Positions 62,448-64,000 of a DNA stretch of 64,000 nt are shown here, in pieces (the first letter of the stretch is position 1; each line of letters opens with the position of its first letter). Below the pieces are notes generated by a model. It was not told where the DNA came from and ran no database searches. It worked only from the letters and a program-made list of their open reading frames with translations. The position numbers and the translations under genes were made by a program. The DNA comes from Paracoccaceae bacterium (GTDB lineage Bacteria; Pseudomonadota; Alphaproteobacteria; Rhodobacterales; Rhodobacteraceae): the NCBI GenBank assembly GCA_020622085.1, contig JAHRYM010000001.1:991117-1055116 (forward strand), given 5' to 3'.

Positions 62448-64000
62448 TCAGTCGTTCAGCCACCATTCATAGTGATGGTGTTCGAAGGTCGGATGCGACT
62501 CTGCGCCCATGACCCCTTTCCTTGCGTGGCGATAGATCGAGCGCCAGTAGGGCTGGATCACCACGGCGTCCTCTTGCAGCATCCTCTCAAGCTTGGCCAT
62601 GCTCTTGCGGCGGGTCTTCGCATTGGCGATTGCCAGCGCCTTCGCCAGTTCGGCGTCGAATGCGGGGTTGCTGTAGCCGGATTCGTTCCAGGCCGCGCCG
62701 CTCTTGTAGACCAGCGCCATGATCTGCACCCCGAGGGGCCGCATGTTCCATTCGGTTGCCGAAAACGGATAGCTCAGCCAGTCCTTCCAGAAGGTCGAGC
62801 CCGGAAGGATCGTGCGCCTGACCTTGATGCCGGCGTCGCGGAGCTGCGCGGCCACCGCATCGCAGCTGTTCGTCTGCCAGCTGTCATCAAGCGAGATCAG
62901 TTCGAATTCGGTCTCGGCGTGGCCGGCGGCGGCGATCATTTCCTGCGCCTTCCCGGGAGCAGGTGCGATGGGTGGCAGGGCGGCATAATCAGGCTGGATC
63001 GGGCAGACGTGGTGGTTTTCGGCGACTTCGCCCATGTCGGCATAGCCCAGTTCCAGCACCACGGCATTGTCGACCGCCAGTTGCAGCGCCTTGCGGACAT
63101 CGCGGTTGTCATAGGGCGCCGTGGCCTGATGGAAGCGGATGGTCAGGGTCGCGGCCGTCACTCCGCCGGATTTCACCCAGCCAAGCGCGTCGAAGGCCGG
63201 AACGAAGTCGCCCTCGGAGCGGTAGGTCGCGTCGATCTCTTCGGCCTTGGCGGCAGCCAGCACAGCGGCCGGATCGGTGCCCAGGTCGATGTATTCGATG
63301 CGGTCAAGGAAGGGACCGCCGTAGACAGCCGTTCCCCACCAGGCATGATCGGGGTTGCGCACCAGCACTTGTTTGCGGCCGACCTCGTTCGTCTCGGGCA
63401 GCCAGGCGCCGGTTCCGATCGGCTGCGCCGCAGTGTCGCCACCATCGTAGGACTTGTGGACCACTGCCGCCGGATAGTCGGAAAAGCCCGGAATGATCGT
63501 GATGTCGGGGGCGCCCAGCTTCAGCACCACGGTATGGGCGTCCATTGCGGTGATCGCACCCTCGCGGGCCCTTCTCGTTTCACCGTCGATCAATGATCCG
63601 ACGCGCGTCGCCATCGAATTGCCTTCGACCGTCGCATCGCACCAGCGGGTGATGTTGTGGACGACATCCCCGGCGGTGAAGGGATCGCCGTTGTTCCAGC
63701 TCACACCCTTGCGGACATGAAGAACATACTCGGTGGCATCGGCGTTCACCTCCCAGCTTTCCAGCAGCATGCCGCGGAAAGAACCATCCGCATCATATTC
63801 GACCAGATAATCCAGCCAGCCCCGCGCGAAATTCGCCAGTTCCGACCAGTCCCACATCCGGGGATCCTTGCCGGGGCGGGTTTCCATGTTCATCCTGAGC
63901 GTGCCGCCCGACCGGGGTGCCTGGGCGCGCGCCGCAGGCGCGGCAAGGCCGAGCAGCCCGTAGGCCGCCGCCGCACTTGCCCCCAGCGCGGTGGCGCGGG
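62448..64000 (-). CDS. Family-5 ABC substrate-binding protein (peptide/opine type), 5' end outside window
   Basis: The ORF-track start (63893) is internal: the frame stays open to the window edge, reading [74 protein letters not shown]. This is the end of a signal peptide (twin-arginine-like context) followed by the SBP_bac_5 start. Further typical segments are [49 protein letters not shown] and [23 protein letters not shown]-like text near the C-terminus. Such proteins feed oligopeptide, opine or nickel importers; the permease genes are beyond this window. Confidence 0.9.
   Translation of the reverse strand, partial: RATALGASAAAAYGLLGLAAPAARAQAPRSGGTLRMNMETRPGKDPRMWDWSELANFARGWLDYLVEYDADGSFRGMLLESWEVNADATEYVLHVRKGVSWNNGDPFTAGDVVHNITRWCDATVEGNSMATRVGSLIDGETRRAREGAITAMDAHTVVLKLGAPDITIIPGFSDYPAAVVHKSYDGGDTAAQPIGTGAWLPETNEVGRKQVLVRNPDHAWWGTAVYGGPFLDRIEYIDLGTDPAAVLAAAKAEEIDATYRSEGDFVPAFDALGWVKSGGVTAATLTIRFHQATAPYDNRDVRKALQLAVDNAVVLELGYADMGEVAENHHVCPIQPDYAALPPIAPAPGKAQEMIAAAGHAETEFELISLDDSWQTNSCDAVAAQLRDAGIKVRRTILPGSTFWKDWLSYPFSATEWNMRPLGVQIMALVYKSGAAWNESGYSNPAFDAELAKALAIANAKTRRKSMAKLERMLQEDAVVIQPYWRSIYRHARKGVMGAESHPTFEHHHYEWWLND

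Overview
The window looks like a chromosomal segment of an alphaproteobacterium of the Rhodobacteraceae (Rhodobacter/Paracoccus/Gemmobacter-like). Support: high GC coding sequence, tightly packed genes with ATGA overlaps, many ABC importers, FCD-type GntR regulation, an aglEFG-like sugar transporter beside glucokinase, and a hairpin motif behind eno of a kind I recall from this family. The assignment rests on protein resemblance read by eye; no search was run.

Layout. 1-9.9 kb: housekeeping and core metabolism: 3' part of cysS, cimA-like synthase, a methyltransferase, a squalene/phytoene synthase-family protein, an MFS exporter, tyrS, anmK, rarD, an SDR. 10-13.4 kb: eno and two EamA/DMT permeases. 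13.4-19.3 kb: a complete branched-chain amino-acid ABC operon (liv) on the minus strand, with two small exported paralogue-like proteins inserted between livF and livH. 19.6-25.7 kb: SDR, patatin, Rieske-FAD oxidoreductase, ECF sigma factor, folE, an exported helical protein, and a ModE-like HTH protein. 25.8-29.1 kb: a stress/low-oxygen style group (phosphoribosyltransferase, host-attachment protein, MBL/beta-CASP hydrolase) ending in the remnant of an Mg2+ P-type ATPase. 29.2-33.8 kb: a GntR-controlled amino-acid uptake/catabolism group without its own ATPase. 34.2-37.2 kb: a 991-residue fusion of a phosphoserine-aminotransferase-like PLP domain with a D-2-hydroxyacid dehydrogenase. 37.3-39.05 kb: recombinase-like and HsdR-like scraps interrupted by an IS5-family element beside tRNA-Ser(GGA). 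39.3-39.7 kb: a DUF411 metal-binding protein gene apparently shortened by a nonsense mutation.

40.0-45.2 kb holds the most interesting system: six overlapping or nearly overlapping plus-strand genes that resemble a Gram-positive dlt operon in a Gram-negative genome. They encode a DltD-like membrane-anchored protein, a 49-residue DltX-like microprotein ending in FRYQNF, a DltB-like MBOAT, a DltA-like adenylating enzyme, a DltC-like carrier, and a sulfotransferase-family protein. The order suggests ATP-dependent loading of an (amino)acyl group on the carrier, transfer across the membrane by the MBOAT, relay through the microprotein tyrosine, and delivery to an envelope acceptor.

45.2-64 kb: chrA, a small CPAC-motif exported protein and an iron/siderophore-type ABC importer; an 895-residue glycosyltransferase + methyltransferase + polysaccharide deacetylase fusion with a TPR lipoprotein upstream; lipA; glk divergent from aglEFG-like genes; an AT-rich patch with a near-consensus sigma70 promoter in front of a GNAT/FemAB-like protein; and the 3' part of a family-5 substrate-binding protein that runs off the window.
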